DNA of 64,000 bases, taken from assembly GCF_000524195.1 (NCBI RefSeq), contig NW_020170404.1, positions 717,436 through 781,435 on the forward strand, written 5' to 3'. Source of the DNA: Echinococcus granulosus (Eukaryota > Platyhelminthes > Cestoda > Cyclophyllidea > Taeniidae). This document shows, one piece after another, positions 38,599 to 52,072 of this stretch. Every line of letters starts with the position of its first letter. Positions within the stretch are counted from its first letter, which is position 1. Made by a program: the position numbers and the translations under genes. The notes under the pieces were generated by a model. It was not told the DNA's origin. It saw only the letters and a list, made by a program, of their open reading frames with translations, and ran no database searches.

Positions 38599-39966
38599 TT
38601 AAATTGGAAGGTTATTTTGGAATCTTTTTAGCGTTTTTTTAGCGCCTTCCCGTCTAGCTGCGTTCCAATATGGTCTTAAGGGACTCTGAGATCTCTTAAC
38701 CACGGCACTAACATTGTTTTGAAATGTTGACAGCGAAGCGCCTTGCTTTGGTAGGGGAGTTACATAACTCCTGATGAAGGAGTTGCAAGGTAAAGTCAAC
38801 GGCGAAATGCAAAACTATGATAAAAAGGAAAGTATTAGCGATGATGAATGCGAGTGGTCTATTTCACTTACGATTTGAGCATACTCATCAACCGTAGATA
38901 TCCAACGATTATCGGGACGAGTGATGGGGAGAAAAGTTAAACCCTAAGCAATGAAATAAAGTTTTCACAGACTTTCCAATTAATCGTTTCGAGGAACTGA
39001 GGAGTATGCGGGATAGCGGTACTGATATTAATTTTCACAACCTTGTGCCCATGATCACTGTAGGCAGAGAGGAAATCGTTGATGAGCTCTGAAAGTTTCT
39101 AAGAAATATGAAATAAGAGTTTTCCTCACGTTGTATTTAAGAGGTTTGAACATGAGATCCGATCGCCGACTCAGTCCAACAGCACCAAAACGCCCGCGGC
39201 AACAAACACCCAAAACGACGTGACTGTACCTATTTTCGCCTTGTGTGGATTTAAATGATATGGCGAATCGCTGCAACTCCACGCATTTGCGTGTCAAATA
39301 TCTAGATTTGGATAAAGCTGTGGGAAGAAAATGGCGGACATACATTGCCAAGATAACAGCTTCAAGGCACTTTATGGGTAGGGCTTCCTTTATCATGGTT
39401 TGTGCGATCACCTCCAACCTAGACTTAATTTCGAATTGCCAAAAATTCACCTCCTTATTGGTTTGGATTTTGGTATAGCGTAAAACTGTGTTCCTATGAA
39501 GTTATATCTGATCAGTCAGGGAGATAAATGGATCTCGAGATAATTCTTACATAGTGATTAAAAGGCGCACACAGGCGTTTTAGGGATATAATTCTGGCGT
39601 TAGTGTTTTCCACAAATGGAAAAAAATTCAGAATGTGGTAAGGTTGCAAGCAAAGGATACTCCAAAGAGGAAAGATATGACTGAATTGCGTCCAGCTTGT
39701 CCGCAGTCGATTCATTACATAGCAATTTCCTTGGTGGCTTAGGATATGGCTATCCAGCCATAATAACTTAGCCCTTTATGATAATTTTACGTTACCTGTT
39801 TCATAGGAAAACACAGAGCCAAATCTAATACTTTTTGTTCCAGGTTGGGATAACAATCTATGCAAAATTGAAGCATCCTTGCCCATGTACTTTGCCCTAA
39901 CGGAAATCCACCAGAATTAACCAAAAACCGTCTTTTCTTATCTCCAGGAATAGACGAGACTTCCAT
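38599..39966 (-). CDS. VASH: Vasohibin-type tubulinyl-Tyr carboxypeptidase, seven small exons
   Basis: Vasohibins are transglutaminase-like cysteine proteases that remove the C-terminal tyrosine of alpha-tubulin, working with the small partner SVBP. Exons on the minus strand: 39966-39796, 39749-39661, 39493-39344, 39301-39130, 39098-38973, 38943-38872, 38814-38599; 331 residues (human VASH1 365). Exon 1 carries LVNSGGFPLGQSTWARM, matching the human VNRGGLP...TWERM segment. Exon 3 has KEALPIKCLEAVIL with catalytic Cys129. Exon 4 has His164 (YSHVVLGV) and Ser181 (GLSRRSDLMFKP). Spacings of 35 and 17 residues equal those of human C169/H204/S221, but only if the 42-nt intron 39302-39343 is removed. 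TAA directly precedes the ATG, fixing the start. Introns are 46, 167, 42, 31, 29 and 57 nt. The core through exon 5 is secure. Intron 2's acceptor, the 29-nt intron 5 with a GTCTGT donor, and the basic C-terminal exon are less certain. Confidence 0.9.
39302..39343 (-). other. Stop-free 42-nt intron 3 of vasohibin
   Basis: Canonical GTATGT donor and TCTAG acceptor, exactly 14 codons without a stop. Splicing yields AVILAIYLT, aligned residue for residue with human AVILGIYLT. Retention would insert 14 residues between the catalytic Cys and His. Confidence 0.88.
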
Positions 39967-42900
39967 TTAAGAATATGTGGCCATACGCGCGAAATATATT
40001 AATGTTTTTGAGCAGTGAAACAGCAGCTATATTTCCTAGTAGCGTGACGCGAAAACAGAGGTGAGGTAGTGAAATACGCGCGTCAATACCCATCTCTGAA
40101 CGCGGCTAATTCCTTCCTTCCCGATATCTGATTTGGGCGATTGAGAATTACCTAAACAAACTTAGCTAACAACCAGATTGTTTTACTGACATTTTCGACT
40201 AATTTTAAACCTTTTAGCATGGGATAGAGATAAGGAAAATAGTGGAGGGATTTTGTCCTAAGTGAACTGAGTGAGATTAGAACAGTAGTTTAATATGTAC
40301 AAAAAAGTGTGGTATTTATAGCTCAAATACCCATAAGCAATGGACTGTGACAGTTCAGAGTAAAATATCAGAGACTGTCAGGGGGACTGTTAAGTTCAGT
40401 GGCATGTTAAAGGAAGCAAACTAATAAAAGAACACAAATCAATAAATACTGCAAAGTAGGTATATTCTAAGGATTGAATAAAATAAACTTGTTACCCTAG
40501 GCAAGGAACTTTTAATGTGATAAATGTGCTACTCCTTTACCCTTTTTAAATGCGTGTCTTTTTAGGCACTTAAATGCAAAATATCACTAAAATGATATAT
40601 GGGGTTGTTTTATTGTGCACCATTTTACATCGAATGTCATTGGTGTTCGTTTAAGCTAATTAACATAAGGTCACACATTGGCAGTGGAATTTCGAAACAA
40701 GCAGGAATTTGGTGAGTAGGAGCGCGTGGTGCTACTTAATGACCAGCATCCCCTTTTTGTACTGGTCTATAATTTCCAATTACTACAGTACGTATTTTTG
40801 AGCGGTATCCTTATTTTAAAATATCGTGCCTCGAGTTGCTCTTATCAAGAGTTGGGATATTTTGGATATTCTTTTTCGTGACCATGCAAGCCTAATGGCC
40901 TTGGAACTAAATTTTTCGAAAACGGTGAGTAATTATTAGCTTTTTCAAAATGATTGGTAACGTTTACTTAATTTTTCAAATGGCTACAATGCTTCTAAAA
41001 CTATCTCAGTATTTAAGGTTCGGATTTAACTGTGATTTTTGAAAACAAGGCAAATCTTCAGTTTTTACTTTTGCAGGCACTTTACCATCAATTTTCATAA
41101 CCTATTTTTTGTTTTTATGTAGTTAACTGAAAATATAATAGCATAGACCCAATAGTGCCTATGCCAACTCATAAGCCTTTGGCATTTTTTAAGGCAAATT
41201 TGATTTGCAAAAGGAATTTTCGCGTGTCAGTTTACTTTAAACAACTATAGTACCTGTAAATCTCTCTTGATGATATTTTAGTAGACGATACAGTTTTGAT
41301 GCGGTCCGTCTGGGCTGCAATAAATGCGATCACGTGCTAATATTTTGAATAATTCTGACTTGAATCTGATGTGTTACAGGACTTCCGTATTTTCAATTGC
41401 TGCAGGTTGGAAATGTTACAGGGTGTTTGTTTAAGTGACTACAAAATTTGGATGCTTTGATTTACAAAAATGTATTGCTACGCATGTGCGTGTGGCGCAG
41501 TAATCAGTGTTTTAATTTGTAATTTTGCTTTGTTCGTGCTTACCATAAAAATATGGATGCAAATTAACAGTGGAGAGCTCCATAGAAACACTAAATCCCT
41601 TTTTTAAAGAACTCAACATCTTCATGCTCATAGTCTGTGTTTTGCCGCTAAATGTCTTCGCAATAGTAAAGTAAATTGCCACTTTCATAAAGTGCAGACT
41701 TGAATATTTTGAGTGCTTTTATGACGAAGTTGCAAATTGTGCATTATATGAGCTTACTACCAGGACAAAGGTTTTTTATTAGCTTTAAGGTCAAGAAGAA
41801 TAACAGTTATTAATTGTGCTTTAATTACGCTCATAGTCTTAAATAATTATTATAGCCGTATTGGCTTTACCCTAATCATAATCGTCGACAGCAAAAGCCA
41901 GGAAATCTTAACGTATCCATGGGTAGTTTAAGCAGATGAGGTGTAAAACGCCCAGTTTGCCATTTTACGGAAAGGTTACCGCGGGTATCACACTCATCCA
42001 CGTTGCATGAGCCGCAGCGGTCCCTCACCAAATGTATTTTTGGCGCTGCAGAATGGCGTAGTTCTGTCTCCGCAACTACTCATTCCACTTCCAGCGCTCT
42101 TGAGAAGTTGGAAAATTTCACAGACAATTCATGCTTGCGGCAAAAAGATCAGAAAAGTTTCGTGGTGGATAATAAGACCTTTCAATGTCACTATGAGTGA
42201 AGATGTATTTTTGTTTACTTAAGAATGAGAGAAGTAAATGCCAGTATGAAGGAGAAAGCGAAGGAGGAAGCACAAGCTAGAATAAAGGCTGACGGGATTT
42301 GCTACTGTGTGAAAATGGACTTTTGGCAGCTTTCCGCTAGATGTAGTAGTTTGTTATTAAGTTCACTGTATCAGAGATCTAGTATTGTGTTTTTTTGGCC
42401 GTTTTTACCAGTGCACTAACTTAACCAAAACACGCTAAATCTCAAGAGACTAATTAAACAGTTAAATAAAACTCATTCGAGCAAACCTTGATTGCATCAA
42501 AAATAATTCTAACTGGCAAAGCCTATGCAACTGTTAGTCAGAATTTTTAGATTACATAAAGTGAATTCAGTAGCAATAATGCTTCTTTAAGGTCGCTAAA
42601 GTGTGTACATTTATTGTTATCTTGTTTAAACTGCAAAATCGTGAGGTGGAAGTGGAAAGGACAGGGTTTTCTCAGGTTCAGCAATGCGTACTTTAAAAAA
42701 GGTGAATTTCAAAAGCAAGTTTAGGTAGTCAGTCCAAGGTTCTGTTGCCGTTGCCTATTTAAAAGCACATACTAAGATTATGTGAAAGATTAACTTTTAA
42801 ATGTAATAGTTCGCTCCACATTTTTGATAGAAAAATGTCCAGTATACCGAGGCTTTATGTATCTTCTTTATTTCATAAGGTGAAAAATATCCATAATATT

Positions 42901-45442
42901 TTGGACTTGCCATTCTCTCAGTGTCATTCCATCGGCTCCTTTGAACATTGAATTTCGTTTAATGGAATACCTCTAAGGTGTGACATGCTTGAGGCATCTA
43001 CTTAACAGTTCTCAGTAATATGTTTGGGACTTTGTAATGGGTCAGCTAAAAACATAAACCGTAGGTGTTTCAAGTCGGCTTTGAGCACTAGCCTGCTAAA
43101 CTAGGATCGTCAATTAGCAACAATCGCGAAATCCTTTCTGTAGACACTGATTCTGATTATAATTCTAGAGACATTGTCTGTGACATCTCTAAGTTGAAGA
43201 ACAGAAAATTGTTATAAATAAATGATTAGAAAGACTGCAAAAGTATGCCTTATTATTTGATACGCTGTTTAGACGAATGTCCAATATTGCTAGACTATTA
43301 GCCGACAAGGGAGCCTTACCGAGCATTTTGTGAATCAGTAATGGGATAAGATAACAATTGTTCTGATTTTTTCAGCAAAAGATATCAAGAGAAACGCTCG
43401 AGTTTCATGTCCTAAATGTTTTTAACGTTGAGATATAATCTAATAAGTGTCATCCTCCCGGAATGCAAATAACATGTTGCGCATTCTCGAGATAGGATAA
43501 TCTGCATTAAGAAGTAGGTTATTTTTTAGCATGTCATTTCAAAGTTACGGAGACTTTCCTATACTACAGTGTATTCAATGGTAGAAATTGACTATCATTA
43601 AAACACTTCAAAATTTGATCCACACTGTGTTGCTATACCTTGCAAAGATATGAAGACGCTGCCTTTATGTTTGCAGAATGACACTTACTTGATAGATGAC
43701 GGTACTAGAAAGCGCAGCTATAATGGCAGCTTTTTATCATGGTAATTATAAAGGAGACACCAATAGAGGGAGAGAAAGCTGTAGCACTCACGCTTTAAAC
43801 CTTTAGATAGTGGAAAGGTTTACATGGAAACACGAAGGTGATAAAATGTCAGACAGGGTAAATGGCATTTGCAATGCAGCACAGCATTGCTGCCGAGTCA
43901 CTGTACTGCCGATTTTCTGCTTGGCGGATAATCAAATAAGGCGTGGTAATGCAGTCCCGACGGAACAGGCCGTCTGAGTACACCTAGAGGCGATATACTC
44001 ATTAAATTATGCATGTTAAAATGGCAGTATAAAACGGCTAACGAGGTGGAATTTTGACAAAGCTAAAACCATTTACATTACTTTCAACTTTGTGAGGAAG
44101 CCCATTACCGAAAGCAGGTTCTACTGCTTGCAAGTTTGATATAATTAGTGGGAAAACTTTGGAGTCCAAAAAACCACCCAGAAGTAATGAGTTTATTGCA
44201 TTGGATGTCATTTTAAACGAGAAATTGCTTACATTGTACCAACCTTATAATGTCAAGTTTTACTCAGGTTTGTCTTATCATTGGTGCATGTGATTTTGTA
44301 AGTGGTCATCTATTAAGGTCAGAACTAAATATAGAGGTGCGAAACGAATTTTCGGTACAATTTAGTTTCACCAGATAAAGCTCTTAAAGACAAGTATACT
44401 TCCTAAGGTCAGTGGAAGAGTAATCTGCCTCATCACAAAAATCTAATAAGTTAGCATCTCGGAGTCTGTTATGTAGGCTCCATAACCACATCATTGTCAG
44501 CATCGCATTGATAAAGGGGGACAAAGTGGTAGTGCATGCATTTCCCGCTAGCCTATAGATGATCTCTCTTATCAAGTCTGATACAAGGGCCTAAATTACC
44601 GGTTCCCTTATATGCATTATCACCAAGGAATCCACGCCACTTAGTAATAGGAGAATGATTTGGTAACAATGCTACCAAAAGTGTCTCTGTTCTTCGACAT
44701 TGCTTGATTTCTGAAGGGCATTCATTCGAGAAATTGAGTATGAGACAATTGGGAATTCCAGCCACGGTGGAAGAAATTTGCACTAAAAATAGTCTATTTC
44801 TCTCCTCCATGACTGATTCGGTTGCTTTGATAAAAATAATTAGTACATTTCCTATTCCCCCACTAGGTCTGTTCTGTTTCCTTTCTTTTCCTCTTACGAC
44901 GGAGCGATTACAACAATTTCATGCCTTCTCCACACGATTTCAGCAATTGAGATTCTACGATTGCATCATTCTAGCGTTTTCTTTATTCTTTTCCCTTTAA
45001 TTGAAACACTTAATCGAGATCTGTCACCTTAGTAAACTACAGCCTGCAACAGTTCTTTGAGTGCTTATAATGTCTAAAAATAACAAGATAGAAGGTTCGG
45101 TGTAGACCCACGTGAAAAATATAAAAGCACGAGGAAAATAACTCACGCGTTGTTAAAGTTCCTACTACTAGCGATAATACTAATGAAAGGACCACATAAT
45201 AATTTGTTTCCTTGTATAAAACTGTGCTCGAGTTTGCTAGTCTTGACAAAAGCAACGAATCCCTCTGTTTTTTTTCATTGAAACTAACGAAACAAATCAT
45301 GTGGATGCCTAGCAGGAACAAATAAAAGAAATATTTAAAATGCACCTCAGGAATGTTTCCATGCATTGATCTAAGAAAAACAAAGGAGGCATCTTGGGCA
45401 TTTTAAGTTAAATTACACACATTTTTCGTCGCCCCACAATAT

Positions 45443-45465
45443 AGGGGGATAATGTAAATCCCCCT
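45443..45465 (+). repeat. Perfect 8-bp hairpin
   Basis: AGGGGGAT and its exact complement ATCCCCCT are separated by a 7-nt loop in AT-rich unassigned sequence. Could be chance. Confidence 0.45.
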
Positions 45466-45819
45466 TAGTGGATATTAAATCGAAATGAATTTTTAATGCT
45501 ACTTTGGAGGAGAGTCTAGTTTTACAACCAACATCGCATAGACCCACGATGTTTCGGATTCATCAAATCGGAAAGCATGATAACAAAAATGGTCTTTTTT
45601 CTTCTCGTATGTTTCACTCCTGTAAGCACACCCAGAGCCGAGGAGTAACCAGAACAAAGACGTGTTCAATCCGCTTCTCCCTCCACAAGGCTACCATCAT
45701 GATGCGAAGTTATTGTGGCTAAAACCTGACGTTTCGGTATTCCACCGAGATCTCCCCATATTTTTCAGACACCCATACGCATTCTCCTTGAAGGTTTCAC
45801 TTGGCACCAACGGTCGCCG

Positions 45820-45834
45820 ACACCACCACCACCA
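45820..45834. repeat. Short (CCA)n repeat
   Basis: About five CCA triplets in unassigned sequence. Simple repeat. Confidence 0.5.
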
Positions 45835-48800
45835 GTAGTCGTAGCACAGCAAAATGTCAGATTTGTTCGGAAGGCAGGGAGCCATAAAAACTGTGTGTAT
45901 TCTGCCGCTGTGGCTTTATTAAGCAACTTACATTCTAGTTGTTGCGCAAAATTTGATGTTTACCCGAAAAAAGAAGAGACCTAGAGATTGTGTCCATGTC
46001 TCTTCGTGAACAGCTAGGATTGCAAAAGCTTCTAAGGATGTAGGAATGTCCGGCGTAAATATCGTCAGCTATCAACAGGAAGATTGACCAACTTTTCGAC
46101 CTTTTCGAGAAATTTTTCGCCTTCAAAAAATTTTGTTCTGTTAAATTTAACCTTTAAGTAGCTCTTGACTGCTTGGATTTCCTGAATGAGTGAGCTGTTG
46201 CCAAAGCTCATGTTAGTATCAAATTTGTTGCTAGATCAGCTCGCACAAAGAGAACCAAGTGTCGAGCTATTTCCGCCAATGTCTGACATTTTCGTAATGG
46301 TCCACTAAATGTCCTTATAGTTTGGAAATGGCAGAGACCACCCAGTAACTTCTCATTATCCATTGTCATGACAGAGAAATTGGCACGGAGTTGGGTTAAA
46401 CGAAATGCTAGAGAATTTTCCCAAAAGTTAATCAGTTAATCCCTAGAACCACCTATGCTTTCTTGGAATAAAAAGCACCAATGCTGTGTCTATTTCCTTA
46501 AAAAAATACAATGATTTGAGGGTAAGCTAAAAAGTGCTACAACATCAGGTTTGCACATTCTTATTATTTGTGTGGTCGTCCTGCCTCAAACGCGATTCCG
46601 TAACGCGAGAAAACATAACTTAGAATTCCAAAGTACAAAAACGTCGTTTTCTCTACTATGGCTAAATCTGGGAGCAAATATGCCCTTGCTACACTTAGGT
46701 GTAGCTTTTCTAGCCTAGCTGGGAGGCATTAGAACACAAACAAAGGGGAGGAGATGCAGAATTCACTGAGATTCCCACTTTAGTAGAATAACAAGACGCG
46801 ATTACAATATATGAAGACAAATTTGGTCAATTTTAAATCCAGGCGCAAATGACAATTTCTGGCCATTAGTCTAGGGGATCCTTTCTGATGGCAATACAAC
46901 AAGCACATAATTATCGAAAGAAAAGTTGTTTGACCAAGTTTTACCATTAATCAAACAGATTTTTTAATTGACAGTCAACGAACTAAAGGAGCAACATTGA
47001 CCCAACTGTCGTGGCACTCAATGGCTTATGCTTGAAGGCTTGAAATCGACAACTAAATGATAGTCTTCTAAAACAACAAAGTCGAATTATGGTCCCACAG
47101 GTGGCATTATTTCTGAGAGAAGAAGGAGCTTTGTCCCAAATGCCCGTTTCCAACAATGAATAACCTCAACTTTGTTGCGCAGTCAGACTCCTTTAGGTTA
47201 TTGAAATAGAACAACTCGAAACACTTTCTGGAGAGTCATCTTCCTTTCCTTATACTGGGCTCTTTCCCTTCTTGAAGTATTTTTTTCCATGGGTGCTGAT
47301 TTACTGAAGCCCCAACTGAGAGAGAGGCTTTGTTATTTCTTCACAATTATTAGTATGGATATAGTCTTACGGCCACTGGCGCTGTCTCCAACGGATGTTA
47401 TTTTTTCTGCGGAAACACATCTAATCAGAATGCTGATCTTTGGGAAATGTTACATGCAGTTTTCGATTCCCTGCATGAACAGAATAAGGTGGAACAAAAG
47501 TGCAGCAGCGCTATCGACGGCCAAATCGGCTTCATATTACCTGGGGAGCTGGGAGTTAAACACTCAGTTGTTGCCTGTGAATAGGAGACATGAGTCCCTA
47601 TTTTCACTGACTCCAGGAGGGCTACTAATGAGAAGTAAAACGTGTTTCACTAGAAGGCAGAAATTCAGCATCATACCACTTCAACGTCTTTAATATTAAT
47701 CCCAACAATTTTGGGAATTTTATTACGGAAACTCTTTGCATGAAATTCAGGGGAAAGCAACTCCATATTTTTGTCTGCAAATGTAGCGTGAGGTGAAAAC
47801 TTGTTTTTGCAGGAGAAAACATGCCATGCATAGTCTCATGAAGGAAAACAGGTCAAATTCTCTGGGGATAATAAAGTTTTTTTAGGCCATTAGGAGGTCA
47901 TGAGTTAGAGCTGTGAAGCTGATGGATGTGACCCCACAGCTGCAATTTTCCAATGATAAAAATTTTACCCTTAAAATTAGACATAAACCCAGTTGTTTTG
48001 GAGTCGTAAAAGGTAATTAAGCTGAATTCGGTTTTTTTTCTTGCATAGATGTAATGTACACAAAAATTTTGGTTAGATTAGAGGCAAAGAAAGTAGTAAC
48101 TATCCCAAAGGATGACTACTAAGTTACATGGGCGAATCTCGGAAAATTTTTTGAGCATAAAAAGGGGGGAAAGGTACAAAACCACAGACTGGGAGCCAAA
48201 GTACTTAAAATGCTTGAATTAGTGGGAAAGCACCAATGGTCTCAATGGAACCTTCACTCCTTTAAATAATTTGTCAATTTTTTAATGAACACAAGTGAGG
48301 GGAGATTGCAATCTAGGGTGAGCGATTGTTTGATGGACCCAAGCCTCAGCTTCCATGCATTCGTCCGTTTAATTTTTACACACACCATGAAATGTCGCCT
48401 TCTACCCACAAACAAGTTTAATTTGTTCGTACCTTAGACAGTTCTTTTTTCTAAATAAGCATTAAACATTTAATTAGTCCCTACGTCTTAGCTAATGAAT
48501 GTTCTTTTCCAAGTCATAATTTAGGCCGGCGTTCAAAATGAGCATCAGATGAGTCCAATTAAGTTGCCTCACTGGTGATGGCTCAAGAATGCCGACTACT
48601 TCGTGCGCAAGTTACTGTTAAAGGAGAGCAATGTGGTGCTATAAAGTTGACTCGAATAGAGAGAATATCACCAGAGTAACAAAGAGCCAAGCCAGTAGAA
48701 CAAAAGTTGTCACTCCTATCTGGCGCATTCGCTTTATAAAAAACAAAAACAAAAGGTACACTGATGATTGCCCACATTTTTCATCGCCCCAACTCTGCTT

Positions 48801-51800
48801 TATGTGGGGGAGTCGATTTCCAGTTTATCTCGGCTCGAGTCGTAAATGTCGAGTTCCCATCTCCTTTCATTTTACAGTCTATAAATAGCAATGCACTTGA
48901 TATATCCGCCACGTATGTGCATGTATGTGTTTCAGTCGCCTTCATCGTCAAATGCCGACGGCTCCCCTCCCTCACCTGCACCAGCACGGATCACGCTAAA
49001 TTACTGTTTAAGAAAAAATGTTCCCCAAACAGTGGCTTGACTAGAGCAACAACAGTGATTTGATTAAAAAAGCACAATATTCTGTCGCAGTAGTCTTTCC
49101 TCTTATTTTGGTTCTATTTTTGGTTAGTTTCTAATAGGTGAGTGCATATCTCTGGTTGCCAATCGAAAGTGTCTGTGACAACTTACGTCGAATGAGGCAT
49201 TTTCCAAGTACCGTTGGCATATATGCACATTTAAAGGTGTACTCTAGAGTGTAGTGGCGGTTGGGACAATTTTACTTAATTTATAAAAACCTCAAATTAA
49301 AGTGAAGGTGTCATTTGAGCCTAATTCAAAGCCCCTCCTAATGGAATGCCGCAAATGCTGTTAGTGCCGTTTCTAAGAAAAGATATAAATATTCCATTTG
49401 GGGGCAGTACAGTTAAAAAACTCTTGTTCCAGAGCTGGATAATGCTTCCAGTAGCAGTGCATAAATGTATAATACTGTTAGTTTAAGTATCCTCCTGAAC
49501 TCGGCTACTGATTGGGGCGACAGCCATCTTTCTGTAACACTAAATTATACGTCTGAAATGGAGAATAGTTGCTGATGCTGTTGATTGCTTCTAATGTTTT
49601 TTGATGCTGTCTGTCATATAGTCAAGTAGGGTCCAATATCCCTCACATCTTGTTCCCGTGGTGAATCACTCCTAAACATTACAATGCACCTAATTGAAGG
49701 AAGCTTTTGCCCTATTTCGGGAAATCAAGCGCACTAAATGGGGAAGGAGGGGAAAAATCAAAACTACTGCTGCATCGTAATTTTGAATGGTTAGACGGCA
49801 CGAAGAGAGGCATATGTAAACTCTACTTTTGGAGTTGTTGATGCGCCGAATAGTGGAGTCAAGGCGACACTTTTCTAGTTAAGGAGCATAAAGAACATGA
49901 AGAAGCTAATTGTACAACAAACAGATTATGAATTCATTTTCTTTTCATACACCTTGACGAATGTGTAACGCAGAATATGACAAACAAACAAATTGTGTAC
50001 GAGGAAATACATCCACAATTGTTCACTCGTCACAAAGTAAACGAGATTTGCTAGAATGAACGGGAGGAAAAGCCGAAATGTGGTGAACGGTGGGTGATCT
50101 TGTGAAGCAGACATGAGTGAAATCAAGGGATTCTAGATGACTTAGAAGTGTTGGATCTTGTAATGCCTTCCATTTGGTTTTATCTCAGTAAATTCTTCTT
50201 ACATGACGTCAATACCAAGTCCAATTTCACAAGACAACTTTGATGGGTACTTTGTTGACAGTTTTCGACCATGAGTACTTTGTAAAAAGCCGCAGGATCA
50301 AGAGTTTAGGACTGCATTAAGGAATATCTTGTTACTCTACACCCATTTTACTCTTTCTGGCCTACTAAAATTCTCGAAATAACCGAGAAATCCTTTTTGA
50401 AAATAAATTTAAGAGAAGTTGGCAGCTTTGTATCAAGGAGAGGTAACTGTCCGTTCAGCTGTCACTTTCTCACAACTCAGTCATAGATCCAGTTGACTTG
50501 AAGTCCCAAACTCGTGAATTTGTGAATACTCTAGAGTACAGACTGGCTTTTAGAAGAAATAGATTAAGTTCACAAAAATATGGACTTTTAATAGGGTAAA
50601 ACCAACAAAAAATAACTATTTTTAACCGTTATATTATCGGGATTCTCAAATTGCATTCTTTTTAAATATTTTAGAAAGTCCAAGTCGATGATTTCAACCT
50701 AAACGTGCTCCACGGAATTGCGTAACTCAGGGATTGGGTAAGGCAAAAGTACTTTTCCTTCCCTACAATGGCTTTTAATTATTCTTTTGAGCCCTATTTT
50801 TTGGTATTCTTTTAACGTTAGTAATACCAAAAACTCACAACATATCATGGAACCTTAAGTTAATTTGTATCTAGTCGGGCGATTATCACCAGTTGATGTT
50901 TTGGCATCACCGCCGGCCACTAACCGAAGGTAGTTTATTGCTCTTCAGTCTATGCATAAAAGAGGGATTAAACTTCTAGACAATCAGGTGTACCGAAATA
51001 ATTACTTTTTATTACAGAGGAGCAGTATATTCTTACATCTCAGCGCACGCCATTATGGTCTATAAAAGAACGACGTAATGGAGCTTTATGTCCCTGAAAT
51101 TTCCATATTTTTGCGCATTAAACGGGGGCCCCACCCATTTTCCTTGTTCGCTCAGATTCGCCCATTTATCGCCAAGTGCTTCCTTCAGCATAGTCGAGAG
51201 CTTGAGGTTGTTGATATTGGGAGCCGATTAAAAAAGAGAAAAATGTTTAAAATCACTCTGAGAGCCACTCATAGACATGGCCGGAAGGGTTTTATTGGAG
51301 GCAAGTCGGTAAACATTAAAATCATGCTAAAAAAACAAGAGTCCGGGGATAAACCAGACAGTAGGAGTAGCATTTTTAATTTTTACTAGAAAACAAATAA
51401 GTCGGCTAGGGAAATTGCGTTGTGGTCGTGACAAATTGGCCTTAATGCTGATTACATGGTTAATAAACGCGATACTGATCTTCCTACTGGAATTAAATTT
51501 GGAGAGTACTTTGGTAGTAAACTAATTATTTCCACAGAATCCTTATTTCTAATGGAAATTAAAAACTTCCTTTGCATTGTGATTAATAATAGGTGAAAAT
51601 CAAATTTTTAGCTTTATTTTAAGCAAGAATTTTGCTTTTATTAATTAATTAAGCGGAGTTTTCATCCAAAATATCATCAACTAATTCAGTCAATTTTCTG
51701 CCCCACACCAAACCGTCTTACTTATTAAATAAAAATTTTCTTCTGTGTTCCTTTTGTTTAGAACCATGCGTGGCATCATCGGGTAAAAATTTACCTGCCT

Positions 51801-51903
51801 ATTTTGTGTTTAAACCCAAAATTGGCTGCGTTTTGCACACCTTACTGCAGTCCTCTCGGACTCCGTGTTTGAAAAGGTTACGCAGTGCTCCAAATCGTCC
51901 CAA

Positions 51904-52072
51904 AGACATAATACTAGGGCAGAATAACTATTGCTGACGTACAGAAGGGCGGGGGTTTGCTACCCCGAGGGCCATGCCGCTCAGTGGAAATATAATCGTG
52001 GAGCCCTCATTATTCGTAAAATTAAAAAGAAGAATTAAACAAACAATCAGTGCATTACAGTGAAGTATTACA
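51904..52072 (+). repeat. Dispersed repeat family, copy 5 (best copy)
   Basis: Most complete member. It starts near AGACATAATACTAGGGCAG (shared with copy 6), then TGACGTACAGAAGGGC, GGGCCATGCCGCTCAGTGG, GAATTAAACAAAC and a GTATTACA tail. No open frame, obvious target-site duplication or poly(A) end was seen. Whether it is a SINE, a TRIM LTR or another non-autonomous element is unknown. Confidence 0.75.

Noticed and set aside
44553..44810. GDNAY motif reminiscent of DDE transposases
   Set aside because: A five-residue match only; no other catalytic motif, terminal repeats or frame extension nearby.
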